Part shown: positions 10,916 through 23,998 of the stretch, in pieces
Layout of the letters: every line of letters starts with the position of its first letter
How positions within the stretch are numbered: the stretch's first letter is position 1
DNA from: Aquanectria penicillioides
Taxonomy: Eukaryota; Ascomycota; Sordariomycetes; Hypocreales; Nectriaceae
Assembly (NCBI GenBank): GCA_003415625.1
Contig: PYIU01000002.1
Location: 7,378,001 to 7,442,000 of the forward strand
DNA: 64,000 bases
Direction: 5' to 3'
Translations under genes and position numbers: made by a program
Notes under the pieces: model-generated
What the model was told of the DNA's origin: nothing
Database searches by the model: none
Seen by the model: only the letters and a program-made list of their open reading frames with translations

Positions 10916-11987
10916 ATGAGTGAAATTGTCCACAGTGGCCCTGACGATTCCTGGCATGGAGTTGTGGCTGACGGGGGTCAATTCCCGCCGGAGGCTGGGC
11001 GATACCACCTGTACATCGGACTCTTCTGTCCCTTTGCGCATCGAGCGAATTTGGTTCGTCACCTGAAAGGTCTTGAATCTATTATCGATCTTTCGGTCGT
11101 CAAGCCATATCCTAAAGGCGATGACAAGGGTTGGCCAGGCTGGAAATTTCCTAGTCCAGACGATCTTTATGAAGGCGCGACAGAGGACCATTTATTCAAG
11201 TCCAAATTCATGCATGAGGTCTATTTCAAAGATGACCCGGACTACAAGGGCAGATACAGTGTTCCAGTACTTTGGGACAAGAAGCAAGGCAAGATGGTTA
11301 ACAACGAGAGCGCTGAGTTGTTGCGCTGGCTCCCACAAGCTTTCGACTCAATCCTGCCCGAAAAGAGCATAGGACGCGAGCTAGATCTGTATCCGGAGCA
11401 CCTCAGGACTACTATCGACGAAATAAGTGTATGGATGCAGCGAGACCTTAATTCCGGCGTTTACAAGGTGGGCTTCGCAACTACGCAAGAAGCGTACGAC
11501 GCCAAGGTGCCGATAGTATTTGCCGCCCTCAACAATGTCGAACAAATCATCCATAGGAACGGCGGTCCGTATATTCTAGGCAAAGACTTAACAGAGATCG
11601 ACATTAGGGCGTATGCGACTATCATTCGGTTTGACGTTGTCTACGTCCAGCATTTCAAATGCAATCTCGGAACCATCCGCGCCAATTACCCCGTCATCCA
11701 CGAGTGGTTGAAGAACCTGTACTGGAATGTCAAGGGGTTCAAGGAGACAACCGACTTTAGGCATATTAAAGAGAACGTGAGTAACAACCAGAATCGTCTT
11801 TTAGTTGACATGCTGACTGGATTGATAGTATACTAAGAGCCATTACAAAATCAACCCTCTTGCCATCACGCCATTGGGGCCATTCCCAGATATCGAAGAA
11901 GATGTAAACTTGGACTTTGGAAAGCTCAAACCCGGCGCCGTGTTGCACCCGATAGTTGTTCAACGGCAGAAGGAGCTATACGCGTGA
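10916..11987 (+). CDS. Omega-type glutathione transferase (Ecm4/Gto-like)
   Basis: About 339 residues from exons 10916-11776 and 11829-11987 (52-nt intron, GTGAGT donor, TGCTGAC branch-like motif). The thioredoxin-like N-domain has the motif CPFAHR with the catalytic Cys38, as in fungal glutathionyl-hydroquinone reductases and omega GSTs. Further family blocks are YSVPVLWDK, VNNESAELLRWL, and in the C-domain GPYILGKDLTEIDIRAYATIIRFD. Such enzymes reduce glutathionyl-quinones or mixed disulfides and are cytosolic or peroxisomal. The 3' exon restores the expected NPLAITPLGPFPDIE tail. I start at ATG 10916. Confidence 0.9.
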
Positions 11988-12278
11988 TGCTCGACTTAAT
12001 CGGTGAGGCTAGGCTGGGGTTATGATGCAGAACATGTCTTGAAAAGAATAATGGATACAACTTGATTATTTTACTCCTCTTGTCTGAACTACTCGATGGA
12101 TCTGAAAGGTTGGGTTTAGGAATGACTTATGACAAAGTGAAAATTCATGACTACGAGATTGATATCCGCAATTAGGGCGCAACATAAAATGAGTATTGAA
12201 AAACAGACTAATTATCAATCTGATCTAATCCACGTAATATTGGAAGAAGAATTGTAACACCCATACCAAACATCTTGT

Positions 12279-12960
12279 TCAAAGCATTATCCGCCCAGTT
12301 GCAGCTCCTGCTAGAAATTTGCCTGCAAGGGAGCCTTCGTTGTTTCGGTTGCAGTACTTCAGATCCTTGATCAAAGTGTCGACAGCGCAGATCTGCCTGG
12401 TGCTAAAACCTGGAGTGTGCACTCCAGCCTCAAAGATCAAATTGCCGACATTTCCGTGGCCATCAATGGCCTCAGAATTGTCAATAAGCTGATATCCATT
12501 CTTGTTTCCATTCAGCTTGTATCCGTTCCAGGAGCTGATTACAATGTCATCAAGAGTGACGCCACCCCAGTTTCCACCCTTGAGATTGTCATAGGTTCCA
12601 CAGGGAAGAGCATCGAGTTTCCAGCTCAAGAGGCTACAAGATCACCCTTGGCCTTGAAGGTACACGAGTTGTCCGAAACGAGAATGAAGGGGTTGTAGTT
12701 GCGGGGAGCTCCCTTCCATGCTGCTAGGATCATCTTGATGATTTCATAGCAGGGCAAATATCCCAGAGCTGCAAATACTACCAGTAGAGGGCCCGGCAAC
12801 AAGGTGGACGCTCACATTGTGTCAGGCGTGGCTAATTTGACACCAGTGAGTCGGATTGCAGCGCCCTTGGTGAGGATTGACTGAACCGCCCTGGATTCTG
12901 CGCCCGCTCGAGAAGTTGTGTTGCTACTGGCAGGATTTACAATCCACTTCTGGAATTATC
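12279..12960 (-). pseudogene. Unrecognised, probably broken gene
   Basis: Two coding-looking stretches on the minus strand are out of frame with each other. The upstream one (about 12780 to 12630) reads LPCYEIIKMILAAWKGAPRN and continues to CTFKAKGDLVAS, then stops. The downstream one (about 12629-12279) contains LPCGTYDNLKGGNWGG and LIFEAGVHTPG and ends at a stop codon. The shift near 12625-12632 equals one missing base. A third stretch further upstream (12950-12816) cannot be joined in phase by an intron, and no start codon is visible. I do not recognise the family. It may be a decayed gene or one broken by a sequence error; it lies directly downstream of the NLR-like gene. Confidence 0.35.
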
Positions 12961-12978
12961 TTCTTTACATCACGAATT

Positions 12979-15900
12979 TTACCATCTCCGTTTCTCGGTC
13001 TTGACCTTGTTGTGTTCAGGGGAGACCAAATCACCCCACACGGATATGACTTCCCCACGCAACCTCATGCTCCATACAGAAAGTCTCGACGCGTATTCGA
13101 GAGAAGACTCGAAATACAATTTCTGCCCGCAGCCAACTAGCCAGAGCTTCGCTTTGACGATGCCACTCCAGTTGCAGAGGCCGGGATCCTGTGCGTCCGT
13201 GAACTGGGTGTGTTCTCTCACTGGTTGAATTCGCAGTTGCTCATTGAATCGCCCAACTAGGAGCCATTCGCGAATTGGTTTAGAACACCCAAAATCCGAG
13301 AATTCTGTCAGAAAGCTCTGGCTCATGGGCTGGATCGATGCCTGCCGGCGAAGCAGAAACTTGACACAATCTAGCTGACCATACGCGATTGCTACCATTA
13401 GGGCGGAGCCGAAAGGTGATCCGTTGAAGTCGATGTTTGCACCTACCGAGAGACAATTCTCCATCACATCTACCAAACCACAGCTCGCAGCCCTACAGAG
13501 AGGGCTCCATCCTCGTGACGGCTCTAGGTTCAAGATTTTTTGAAACGAGTCTTTTGGTAAGCGTAGCCGGAACTTGCGAAACCCCGACCTCAGGAAGGCG
13601 ATTTGATGAAATAGCATCCATTCTAGGTGCCAAGGGAACGCAGTGGCCATTTCCAAACCAGATGCACTGTCTAGTGCAAAGGCAGAAAACTCCCTCATAG
13701 ACATAAACCAATGCATCAAGCTTCTGCCACCGCTATCTTGAGTCACCAGGCTCTGGCGACATTTCATCAATTCGAGAGCCTCTGATATACCTCCGAGCGG
13801 TTGAGGACAGTGAACTGGACGTTGAGATTGAATCTTTCTCAAAAAATCTTTGTTATCGCGCAGAGGGCCTCGAATGTTGTGACTGCCGACGACCGGGCGA
13901 AGAAGATTCGTACTTTGCAAAGATTTCCAAGCCTGGAGAGTAGGAAATACTCCCCGCATGAACGCTGGGCCAAATGATGCTCCCAAGCCTAGTAAAAGAG
14001 TTTGAATCTCGGGCTTTTTGGCATAAAGCAAAGGCGTCAAGCCCATATCGTCGGTAACGTTGAGGTCCGCTCCATTGCTAACTAACCAGGCAACAACATT
14101 TTCGTCTCCGTGAGATGAAGCCACGTGCAACGCCGATACTAATTTGTCCTGGCCTTTAAAATTCTTTATTAACCGGCTTAAGGGCGCCATGCGATTGAGA
14201 ATAAATGACATCGCCTCTTGCTGTGACAGCTGACTTCGTTGTCTGTTTGGAAATGTTAATCAACTTAGCCATCGACGGAATCTGAAACTAGGCTTACGCA
14301 ATAAGCTCGATCCTTTCTTCCATAAATTTTGTGATTATGCGAAAACCTTCTTTATTTGACTCCGCAATTGCACGATGAAGTGGAGTCTCGTCGCTTCGCA
14401 CGAAATCGCCTCCTTGGGACAAGTACATACGCAGCACTTGAGGCAGGATGGATACTAGTTCTGATGATGCAGCTGCAATGCAAATTGCGCTACATTCAAT
14501 CATTGGTCCAAGGGGGTCACCTTGAGAACATCACTGCCTTGACTGAGGAGCCATGAAGCGATTTCCATGTTCTTAGATCTCAGAGACCTGATCAATGGAG
14601 AGTCTCCTTGAGATAGCTCGACGTCGATACTGCACCCGCTGGATACAATACCTTTGCATTGCTCTAGGTCGCCCGTCATGATCGCCTTTTCAAAGAGCTT
14701 TGAAATGAGTGCCAACTTTCTAGGTGTCACATGTGCATCCACTTCCATCTTAGGCCGGATGCCACTTTTCTCAATGGCTCTGTCGAGACAAGTAATGATG
14801 TCACCCCGATGTTCTTCTGGGATGAATCGTCGAGGAGCATTCCCGAAAATATCTAGAATCTCACAAGCACCATGCTCAAGTAATAGTTGACAACTCGAAA
14901 CATCACCAGTTTGAACAGCGAGGTGAAGTGGCGTACGCCCATCACGACTTTGCGCCATCACGTCGGCTCCTCTAGAGATGAGGAGACGCATAGCTTCCAT
15001 GCGAATGTGGGTAGTTGCAAGATGAAGCGGTGTCACACCTTCTTCCGACCTAGCATTGATATCCGTTATCAGTCCTTCATCGAGGTAAAACCTCAAGCAG
15101 TCGATCCCCACAAGGGATGCTGAAGCGAGGTGGAGTGCATTCACCCGCCGGAGCAACACGTTGCGATGTCCAAAGTTGAAAGGGGCATGAATAGCTCGCG
15201 ACCATGGCATAGAAAGATTGTGACTGGTACAATGCGCATGTAGCGTCTTCAAGAACGATACATGACCATTCCACGTAGCGAGGTGTGCAACATCAAGAAC
15301 GTCTAGAAACCCTGCATCAAGAATTGGATATGCCCCCATTTCTAGCAAGACCTCGGCACATGCAATGGACCCACTCTGGACATGGTGGGCTAACGCCGAT
15401 TTCCATGGCCGAAGGAGAGCTCGTTTGTTGACATCGAGGCCTCTTTGAACGAGCTCTTTGAGAACCCAAGCAACGCGTGACCCGTTATCAGAGACGGCAA
15501 GTCTGTGCAACAAGGTAAGGCCAGTCCCGTCAATAGCGCTCTCATTGAGCCCATCAGAAGTCGAGTGCTGGAGAAGAATGCGAATAACCTCCTTGCCCCT
15601 GGTTGACGAAGAGAGCCTAACTGCGATTGAACCCTGGCACACTGTTTCAATTGCTGACTGCCCGTTGCTGCGTTTGTGTACTTCCACGCCCTCCGAAAGA
15701 AGTAGCTTGACAATTTCCAACTCTTGATGGAAAATAACCAGCTTGAGAAATGGTATTATCACGTCGGAACTTTTCACCGTCGGCCAAAATCGGGTTGATG
15801 CTATTGCTTGGCGTAGCGTTTTCGCACTCACAGGAACTGACAACTCTGGCCGAGCATTTTGAATCAGACCAGTAAACAGTGGAATCAAGCCCGACACACC

Positions 15901-18900
15901 GTTTTGGTCTTCGTAACCCGATATTGCGCCTCCTTGTACGCACAAGAACAACGCGCGATCCAGCCCTCGTTGATGCTGGCGTGGGGACTTGCACACAACC
16001 TCCCAAAAGACCTTGCCCTCGGCATCTCGGCTGGCAAAAACGTTTTCAGAGGTCAAAGCTTGAAAAATATTCAAGTCTGCATCCGCCTTCCAATCAATTA
16101 TCTTTTCAATGTAGAGTTCGATAGGTAGGCGTCCTTCGAAACGCTGTTCCTCTGCCTTCTTGACCAAGTCCTTTAGAAGGTTCACACACCCGACGGATGC
16201 TTTACTGCCCAGGACATGTAATGGATTAGGGACCCCAGATTCGGTACCATCATACTTCGCACCACATTTGATGAGCAGGCGTGTGAGCTTTTCAGAACCC
16301 GATTTCGCGGCCGCTCTAAAAATGGGCCCGGGATCATCCCAAAAGCCCTGGATTTTCCCGCAAACCTCGATCAAATCTTCAACTTCTTTCTCTCTGTTTT
16401 CAACAGCTAGTTCTATTGCAAGCGAAAGGGGTGTATGGCCGTCCCTCGATTTTGTTAATAGCGCCTCGGCGGTATTTTCGGAGCTGATGGTATTGAGGCA
16501 TTCCAAAATCATAGATGGCCTCCTCTCGGCCCAGATGTGCCAGATTGTATCCCCATTGCCATTTGGGGAAACAAGAGAGACGTTAGCATCCACGAATTTT
16601 TCAATGCACTTTAATATCTCTTCTTTCCCGGCCGTACGCTCTTTAGCTACCAGGTGTATAGGTAAATCGCCTGCTTCATCTTGGAGGTAAGGATCACATC
16701 CTGCACGTAGACAATGTTCTATGATCTCATGGCGTAAGCCCTCTGCTGCAAAATGAAGAGCATTATCAGAGTCGGGCCCGGAGAGTCCTGAGAGTTCTGA
16801 TGGGTGATCTGCTATGCATTGTTTGACGGTTTCGAGGTCATCGAACTTCATAGCAGAAACGATCTTCTCCCGCCAAACTTGTTTAGATACCGAAATCCGG
16901 GCGTCAACAATGGCCGGAAGCTTGGTCAACTCCACTCCTCTGTGAACAATCCATTCCCATACCACTGTGCCCACCCGTAAACCCCACTCCGATCCATAGG
17001 CGCCAGAAGATTTGAGATATTCCAAAAGATTCAAAGCAGATGCATACAGATTACCAACGTAACCCGTTGTAGCATAGTCTGTTACAAGGTCAAGGTGGTT
17101 GATGAGGTGTTCAATCTCATAGCCGTCGGGGACAATCCCACAGGAAAGGAGCTGGATGAGGGATGTGAGATCTTGACAGAGAAAGGAGACGTGGCATGTA
17201 GCTCGAAAGATAGAGCCATCTAACTTCCACTCGTTGGACGGTACTGCTCCTAAACTCAGCAAGTGATGGATTGTTCGATTTCGCCTCTCCGGTACAGGGT
17301 AGATTTTGTCAAACATGCCATGAAAGCAGGTGCTGTCATCAAACGAAATACCAAACATGTTGAATACAGTGATGAAGGCAAAATCAATCGGCCTTTGTTT
17401 TCCAAATTTCTTGTTGTAGCTGGCACCTCCATCGAGTAGCAGGATGGATATTTCGTCTAGATTCAATGCACATGCCAAATGCAAGGGTCGCATGTCGGAG
17501 TGAAGTGCAAGCTTGGAAACTCTCTGGATCTCGGTCGTAGTTTCTTCTGTGTCAAAGGGCTCCTCTGATAATTGTAGAATTTGTAGAATTTCGAGCGTCC
17601 AGTTTAAAAAGAATGGCGTCTTGGAGGAATCGAAGAGAGACTTTGCCAAATCTAAAACGCGCCCGTTTCCAAGCCCCGATTGTGTCATGTTCAGCCACAA
17701 CCAGCATGCACTCTTATAAAATGGATACTTTGCGTTTCGCTCCTTCATATAGTCCAGGTGTAGTTGCAATTCACCCGGCTGACGATCAAAGTTCTTCAAT
17801 TGCAAGAATCTCAGGCATTGGGCCGCCAGCTGGTCTTTGCATTGGGAGGGCGAAATGAGGTAATGGGTCAGGCTCGGACGGCCGGTCGGTCCAGCTAAAG
17901 CAGTCCTGTTGCTTAAAAATTCCTTGACAGAGAAATGTGCAAACTCAAAGTGCATTCCGTCTTTGGACTTTCTAATCAAACTGCTACATCGCAAAGTAAT
18001 CTCCTCTTCTGAAAAAGTGTTACTCTCCTCAAGGTGCCCACCGACGATTTCTGGCACCGAGACAGCCTGTTGCAATTCTCGAATCGTCAACTTGAGGTCA
18101 TCAATCGCGAGAAATTGGAGGCACATTTTAACCATTGCTTGAATCTTTTCGGAAAAGCCATCCACCCGCTCTAGTAGGCGTCGGTAGCTTTCTGGAAGAT
18201 CTGGAGGTAACCTCTTTAACGCGTCTCGTCTTTCTTCGTCGTGGGCACAGTCGCAGAGATAGTCAAGTTGACAGGAAGCCCACCGGAACCTAATATTTGT
18301 TAGTTTAAACGCCCATGTCTCGTCCAAAGGGATGGCATACATACATTCCATTTGCCTGTTTGACAAGTATCTCTATAATTTCTTCCTTCATCATGACTTG
18401 TGAGAGCCGTAACCGCTGTGTCAGAATTCGGCTCTCTACCCCTGCTCTCACATAAAGCTCGATATCTTCGGTATGGGCAGAAATAGGAATATCCTCAAAA
18501 TCGTCCTCCAGGCGGATGCGAATATTGTAATGATCTCTGCTAAGCAATGCCATTGAGATGTTCGTATCGTCTTGCACTAGGTCTGAGAACATCGTCACCA
18601 CATCATCGGTCTTGTTTTCACACTCATCGAGTCCGTCAATGACAATGATACATTCCCTAAAGAGTGTCGCCATCTTGAATATTATCGCCTTGAGTTCGTC
18701 TGGGTCCGGCGACTTTGGAAGACCTGATGGCGGGTTTAATTCATCGTGGTATGCGCTCAGAATCGCGAATGCTTCCTCTTTCTGGAGGGCAAGCTGGGAA
18801 GCCAACGCTCCCAGGATATTGCTTATTTCTCCAGTTGCAGAGTTCTTGTAATCGCAAAAGAAGAAGCACACTGCTGCATCCTGGACAACGTGGGTTCTTG

Positions 18901-19660
18901 CAATGGCTTGCTGAATGATCGCCCCAGCAAGCACAGTTTTTCCAGCCCCAGGGATGCCATTGAGCCAGAGCCGTGAACCAGGGGTTTCTAGCCAAGTTTT
19001 AAAGGAAGGTGACTCAATCAACCATAATCCTGTCATGGGATGTCGAAGTTTGATGCTCATTTCAAGATTTGTTTGGGGGCTAATTTTCATAAAGTAGTTC
19101 AAGATCTTTTGCTTTTGATCATTGACAGCAACTCGAGTATTGATCTCAATATTCTTCACCATCTCCGTAATCGATGAATTCTGCTTCCTGATGTCATCTA
19201 TCCCCGACAAAACCAGCTGCAGCTTCCGCATTGAATCTGCAGATAGAGCAAGGTTGATTGTTTCCTTGTGGCGTGAAAGTTGCGCTAAAAGCTCGTTGGT
19301 TTCTGATGCAGAAAAGGGCCATTTCAATTGACATGCGATACCCTTCAGTTTAAACTGAGTAAATTTGTCAGCCTTCTTTTTTACCCTTTTTTCTACTTTT
19401 TCTAGTGTCCTGTAACAGCTGCTTAGATGATGGCTGCTAAGGGTTGGATCAAAGGTATCCCGTTCCGCCTCCAACTCCAAGTCCAGCGCCTGAAGCGACC
19501 GCATGACGGTACCGAGACCGTTTAGCTCATCTGCAATAGCCTGTATGTCCTCTTTGGCACCACTGGCTGCCCTTGCATACTTGTACACGGTACGAAAGAG
19601 CACATCTGCGAGAGAAATGATGCCAGCAATGCTCGCTGCGAGTGAAAGCGGGTCGGCCAT
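12979..19660 (-). CDS. NLR-like STAND protein: HeLo-like domain, NACHT, ankyrin repeats (one frameshift)
   Basis: Very large protein of about 2190 residues from exons 18345-19660, 14298-18289 and 12979-14242. Residues 1-200 resemble the HeLo-like N-terminal domain of fungal NLRs (MADPLSLAASIAGIISLADV...). The NTPase follows, with Walker A GIPGAGKT (235-242) and Walker B CIIVIDGLDEC (337-347). From about residue 600 to the end there is a long array of ankyrin-type repeats, for example GVTPLHLATTHIRMEAMRLL and DGRTPLHLAVQTGDVSSCQL. Splicing at intron 1 gives GMFRWASCQLDYL, the usual post-NACHT motif. The frame breaks once, at the five-G run 14512-14516; one added base restores a continuous frame and a total divisible by three. 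A TATAAA lies near 19730. Fungal NLRs act in non-self recognition and regulated cell death; the ligand is unknown. Confidence 0.85.
14512..14516 (-). other. One-base frameshift at G5/C5 run in NLR gene
   Basis: On the coding strand the frame ends shortly after VLKVTPL, while the ankyrin sequence resumes in the next frame (MIECSAICIAAA...). A single additional C in this run joins the two. Confidence 0.75.
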
Positions 19661-21978
19661 CGAGATTCGAATAGACTTGGCGTGACGTTTGTAGAAATCG
19701 CCGAGACATCAAATGCGTGCCAACTCTCATTTATAAAAGAGAATAAGTCTTGATATCGGAAATGCTTAGAGAAATGAAAGGTGATGGTGTCCTTCTGGTG
19801 GCATCATCACTAGAGAGCGTGGGCTTATAAATACACAAATGTACTCTATTCTTAGGTAAATGCGGGATAATGAGGAGGGCCAAGCGTAATAAGCGACAGC
19901 CACGCGGGGCAAATTAGTGGTGGCGAAGTCTGAGGGCATCAAGTCCTGAATACTTCTTTGCCCTTTGATTGGGTGCCTGATCTTTTCATCAGTCCTTTCC
20001 TCGCCTTGGTCGCTTGTGGTTCACATCCCATCACTTTATTGGCGCTCTGGAAAATTTACGGCGGCTATGTTATGTAGTGAAAGAAAGTAGTTCAGTTTGT
20101 TAGGCCTGGTGGGGAGCTGTGTTTCATGCCTTCGCAGCTGGCAATCTCCATGTTAGTGTAGATTCTTAATTTGTTCTTTGCGGGAAATTATATGAGCGAA
20201 ATGACTGAGATGTAGCTTCTAATCTTGAACCATTCTGACGTTGAGGGAGTGATCTTCAGAGCAGCTCTGACTAGCATTAGGAAGCCCAAAAGCTCGTGGT
20301 GTGCGTGTCAACATAGCCGGACAAGATCTAAGCGCGCATAAGCTACCGTGTACAGTTGTGCAAGACAAGGCTTTCCAACAACGCTCTCCACACAAAAAAA
20401 TGACATGGCTAAGTAATGTAGCAGGCGACAAGAGAATCATGCATGGGGTATTTGGAGGGGGAGCGCCCTGAAATAATGCCATCGCCTCCTCACCCAGACC
20501 CTGAGGGATTTTGCAACATCGATATTCAATCAAGCGTCAACGCTAGAGAAGATAGGCTCGGTAGAATCGTCAGCTTCTTGACCTTGGGTTGTCGACGAAA
20601 GTGATGTAGGGTAATAATTAGTGTAAAGGATGTGTGGATTGATAAAAGATGGCGGCACGAACAACTGTTGGTGGCTTGTCTGACCAGGGTCATGACACCA
20701 AGTTTTTCCCTCAAGCCCTGCTCCATATTGGCTTATGGGTATGGGTATTTCTAGCGCGGTCCTTGTTGTCTCTTCTCTCCCTGGATGATGATAAGATAAC
20801 AATCATCTCAAAAAGCAAAGCAAAACCGGAAGGCCGGGCAACAACGTAGCCTGCATTAGCCTAGGTATTTAATGTGCACATGCGTTCCGCATGTTTGCGC
20901 GGGGTCAAATTCCATGAACCCTGGTGACCCGAACGAATCAATCGACAATGGACAATATCTTGCCGACTTCCGAATAACCGGCCCACGCAAAAAAAGGTTC
21001 CGAACACGCTGGCAGAGAAAGGGCGTATCAAGAGCTTATAAAAATACATGAGGGACCGCTACAACGCGCGGAAATGCTGAGGTGAAGCCTCGGTTACTGT
21101 GCCATGATTGATCGGATTACAGTCATCTTCAAAGAAGCCATAAATGCAAAGTGCCGAATTCAAGCCAATATTAACGACAGATGGCATAGGGTTGCTGCTA
21201 AGACTAAGGACTTGAGCCACAGCCCACAGCCCTTTGCTGGGCAGGCATATGGTGACTTATTCACTCATTTGCATAAAAGTTCGCAACTGCCTGGCGTGCA
21301 ATGATCCGAGGCCAGAATAAAAAGAAGAACTAGCCGTTGTGTTGATCCTGGACTTCTGACTTTCACTAGGCGATTGGAGCGGATGCTTCCCGAGCTCCTG
21401 GTCTACTGACACTCCACCCTGAATGATCCGTTCGATATTGCGGGTACGCGCGGAGTACGCGCCTCCACAATGTCAAGAGGCAACAATATATTATTATTTG
21501 ATTGCGACGACTTGGGCACTTGTTGGTGCAAGGCGAAGTTATTCATCAGCGGGACTAATGATCGACCGCCAAGGATCAAACTCAAACTCTATCTAGATGT
21601 CTAATTATTAGTGAATTTCATCCAAGTCTTTGTTGGTTCTGTGGTGAGTAACTTTTTTCTGTTGGTGGACGCGCGGTAACGCTGCAGAAGCACAAATCTG
21701 TTGGTTCTGTCACAAAATCATGCAATCCCGGCAAGGAGTGATTGGCTCGTTCCTAGGGTTCTCAACAGGGGTTAAGGATTATAAAGGTGACGGATGAGGG
21801 GCAAAACGCATGTTCAACCAACATAGTATTTCGTGCTTGACAAAGAATCCGCACAGCAGCGTGCGCAGTTTGAGTTGAAAATGTCAAGCCCTAATACAGG
21901 TCCTGTTTTGCTTGCAGATAATGTCTCGTCCCTTGCATTGGAAAATTCAAGGTTTTCATGAGTTGACCGATGATCTAG
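19661..21978. other. Intergenic, no gene seen
   Basis: This 2.3-kb stretch is the upstream region of the NLR-like gene and of the LaeA-like gene. Open frames of 60-105 codons occur on both strands without recognisable content. A TATAAA (about 19729-19736) would suit the NLR gene. An ATG at 21881 opens a 26-codon frame that could be the missing first exon of the methyltransferase, but I could not join it in phase. Confidence 0.45.
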
Positions 21979-23306
21979 GATGCTGAAGTTGACTCTACAC
22001 TTGGATTTGTAAGATTGAGTCCTTGGCACTTCCTGGGAAAGTATTCGCTGATCATTACCCCTTGGAAGTAGGATGTAGCATCGTCGACTCAAAGCATTTC
22101 GAGTTCTATCATTGACTATCGACGTGAAAATGGGAGAACATACCATGGATACAAGGATGGAAGTAAGCTTATTTATCATCCTTGGAATTTGAAGGGTTGT
22201 CGGCAGAACTAATGGCCAAAGAATACAATCTCCCAAACGACGAGGTCGAAAACGAAAGATTAGGTACAGTGCTATGATATCAAGGCATCTACTTTCGCGC
22301 TTACAGCAGTCAGACCTTCAGCACCATTTGTTCCTTCTTACCTATGACGATAAGCTTGGTTTAGCGCCACCGAACGATCCCGAGTCCAAGGTCAAACGAA
22401 TCCTTGACGTCGGCACTGGAACTGGAATTTGGGCCATGGATTATGCCGATGAGCACCCGGAAGTCGAGGTAAAATGTCCATTTAAAAACGATGGTTTGTG
22501 GCTGATGAACGCCTAGGTCATTGGCGTTGATCTCTCACCCATTCAACCTAATTTGTATGGCCCACTTACCTGTGGCTCTCAAGGAAATGCTTGCTAATAC
22601 TTGAAAGCGTTCCCCGAATGTTCGATTTATTGTTGATGACATCGAGGAGGAGTGGAATTATTCGCAACCATTTGATTACATCCACAGTCGAATGATGACC
22701 CTAAGCATTGGAAACTGGGAGAAGTATTTCCGCAAACTATATGAGTAGGTCCAACTTAATCACTCCAGTATCCAAGCAGTTTACTGAAATCTGGCAAGCA
22801 ATCTTGTTCCAGGGGGTTACCTTGAAGTACAGGAGATCGACATTGCTCTCAAGTGCGATGACGGCACACTCACGGAAGAGCATGAGATTGCTAAATGGTG
22901 CAGCCTTTTAATTAAAGCATCTGAAATTTTAGATCGCTCTATGGTGTCTTTCGATACTATCAAGCAGGCTATGGTTAATGCTGGCTTCACTGACATCTCC
23001 GACAACCGGTTCAAGTGGCCTACAAACCGTTGGCCGAAGGACAAGAAATACAAGGAGCTTGGCGCCTGGAACAATGAGAACTCAACAGTCGCCATAGAAG
23101 CACTTACTTTGGCACCCTTTACCAGAGGTCACGGATGGTCGAAACAGGAGATTGATGTCTTCCTGGTTGACGTACGGAAGGATCTGAACAACCCAAGAAT
23201 CCATGCCTACTGGCCCATGTACGTAATACTTATAGGCGGTGAATATGATACCATGTGCTAACGAGAAGACAGATGCTCTATGTTTGGCAAGAAGCCTGAG
23301 GCTTAA
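21979..23306 (+). CDS. LaeA-like SAM-dependent methyltransferase (one frameshift, 5' end unresolved)
   Basis: Class I methyltransferase of the LaeA/Mtf family. Exons are possibly 21979-22008, then 22072-22162, 22222-22263, 22314-22468, 22517-22554, 22608-22744, 22799-23218 and 23273-23306. Typical family blocks appear in order: DVASSTQSISSSI, YRRENGRTYHGYKDGKY, LPNDEVENERLDLQHHLF, SAM motif I ILDVGTGTGIWAMD, IGVDLSPIQPNF, VRFIVDDIEEEW, NLVPGGYLEVQEID. From 22072 on, coding length becomes divisible by three only if one base is added in the four-C run 22612-22615, where the expected FVPPN-type motif is broken. I found no convincing start codon: the first exon may lie near 21881. LaeA homologues influence secondary metabolism and development, but this is likely one of several paralogues, each of unknown role. 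Confidence 0.8.
22612..22615 (+). other. One-base frameshift at C4 run in methyltransferase gene
   Basis: The exon after the 22555-22607 intron reads in the wrong frame at its first codons and in the right frame (PNVRFIVDD) immediately after this run. One missing C explains it. Confidence 0.7.
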
Positions 23307-23998
23307 AGGGTCAAGAAAGAGGATGGTTATCATGTTGCTACAGCTTCGATTTGGGATGACTGTTACTATTCTGATTTTCTTGGTGGGAAACTGTGGGATG
23401 AATGGCTCGGTACAAGCGAGCAAATATCTTAGGCCTCATTTGAAACAAAAAGGGCATGCACACTCATTGTTACCGGAAATACAACTGGCTATTCCCCGAA
23501 ACATATTCTCTTCTGAGGTTTTGGACATACGAGGTATTCCCAGCAATCTACCAGGAGCAAATATAGTAGGCTCCCCGAACAGGAGCGTAGCATGTCAGGC
23601 GCTTCACTAACTTAGTAATCGTTATGGGGTTTGCATAATTTGGAATTGAGGCTTTAATTTCGGTGCTACAAGGCGTTATCTATGCAAGAATAGGACGCAA
23701 TGGGCCATGAGGTCGTTCTTCTCGAGGCACAGCAATGGCAGCAATTGATCTTGTTCTTCGCCATGTCAAATTCGAGATGTAATTTACCCATCAAATTTAG
23801 ACTTATAAACACAATATGATGAAATTTTTGCATTTTCTGCCTCCGTGCAACGCTTATATAAATCACCTGGCTGATAGTAGCCGGGTCTGCTGGTTGGTGC
23901 TAGGACAAGCCGGTAACATAGCCGGAAAGACGTGAATGTGAGGCTTCAGCGTTCTCCCGCGAGCAAACACCAAACTTTTAGAACTAGGCCTTGGCCAC
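23307..23998. other. Intergenic, no gene seen
   Basis: This 0.7-kb stretch lies between convergent genes. One open frame of 123 codons (23239-23610) overlaps the end of the methyltransferase and shows no family feature. Confidence 0.45.

Noticed and set aside
21814..22236. 140-codon minus-strand frame over the start of the LaeA-like gene
   Set aside because: It is antisense to exons with clear methyltransferase-family sequence.
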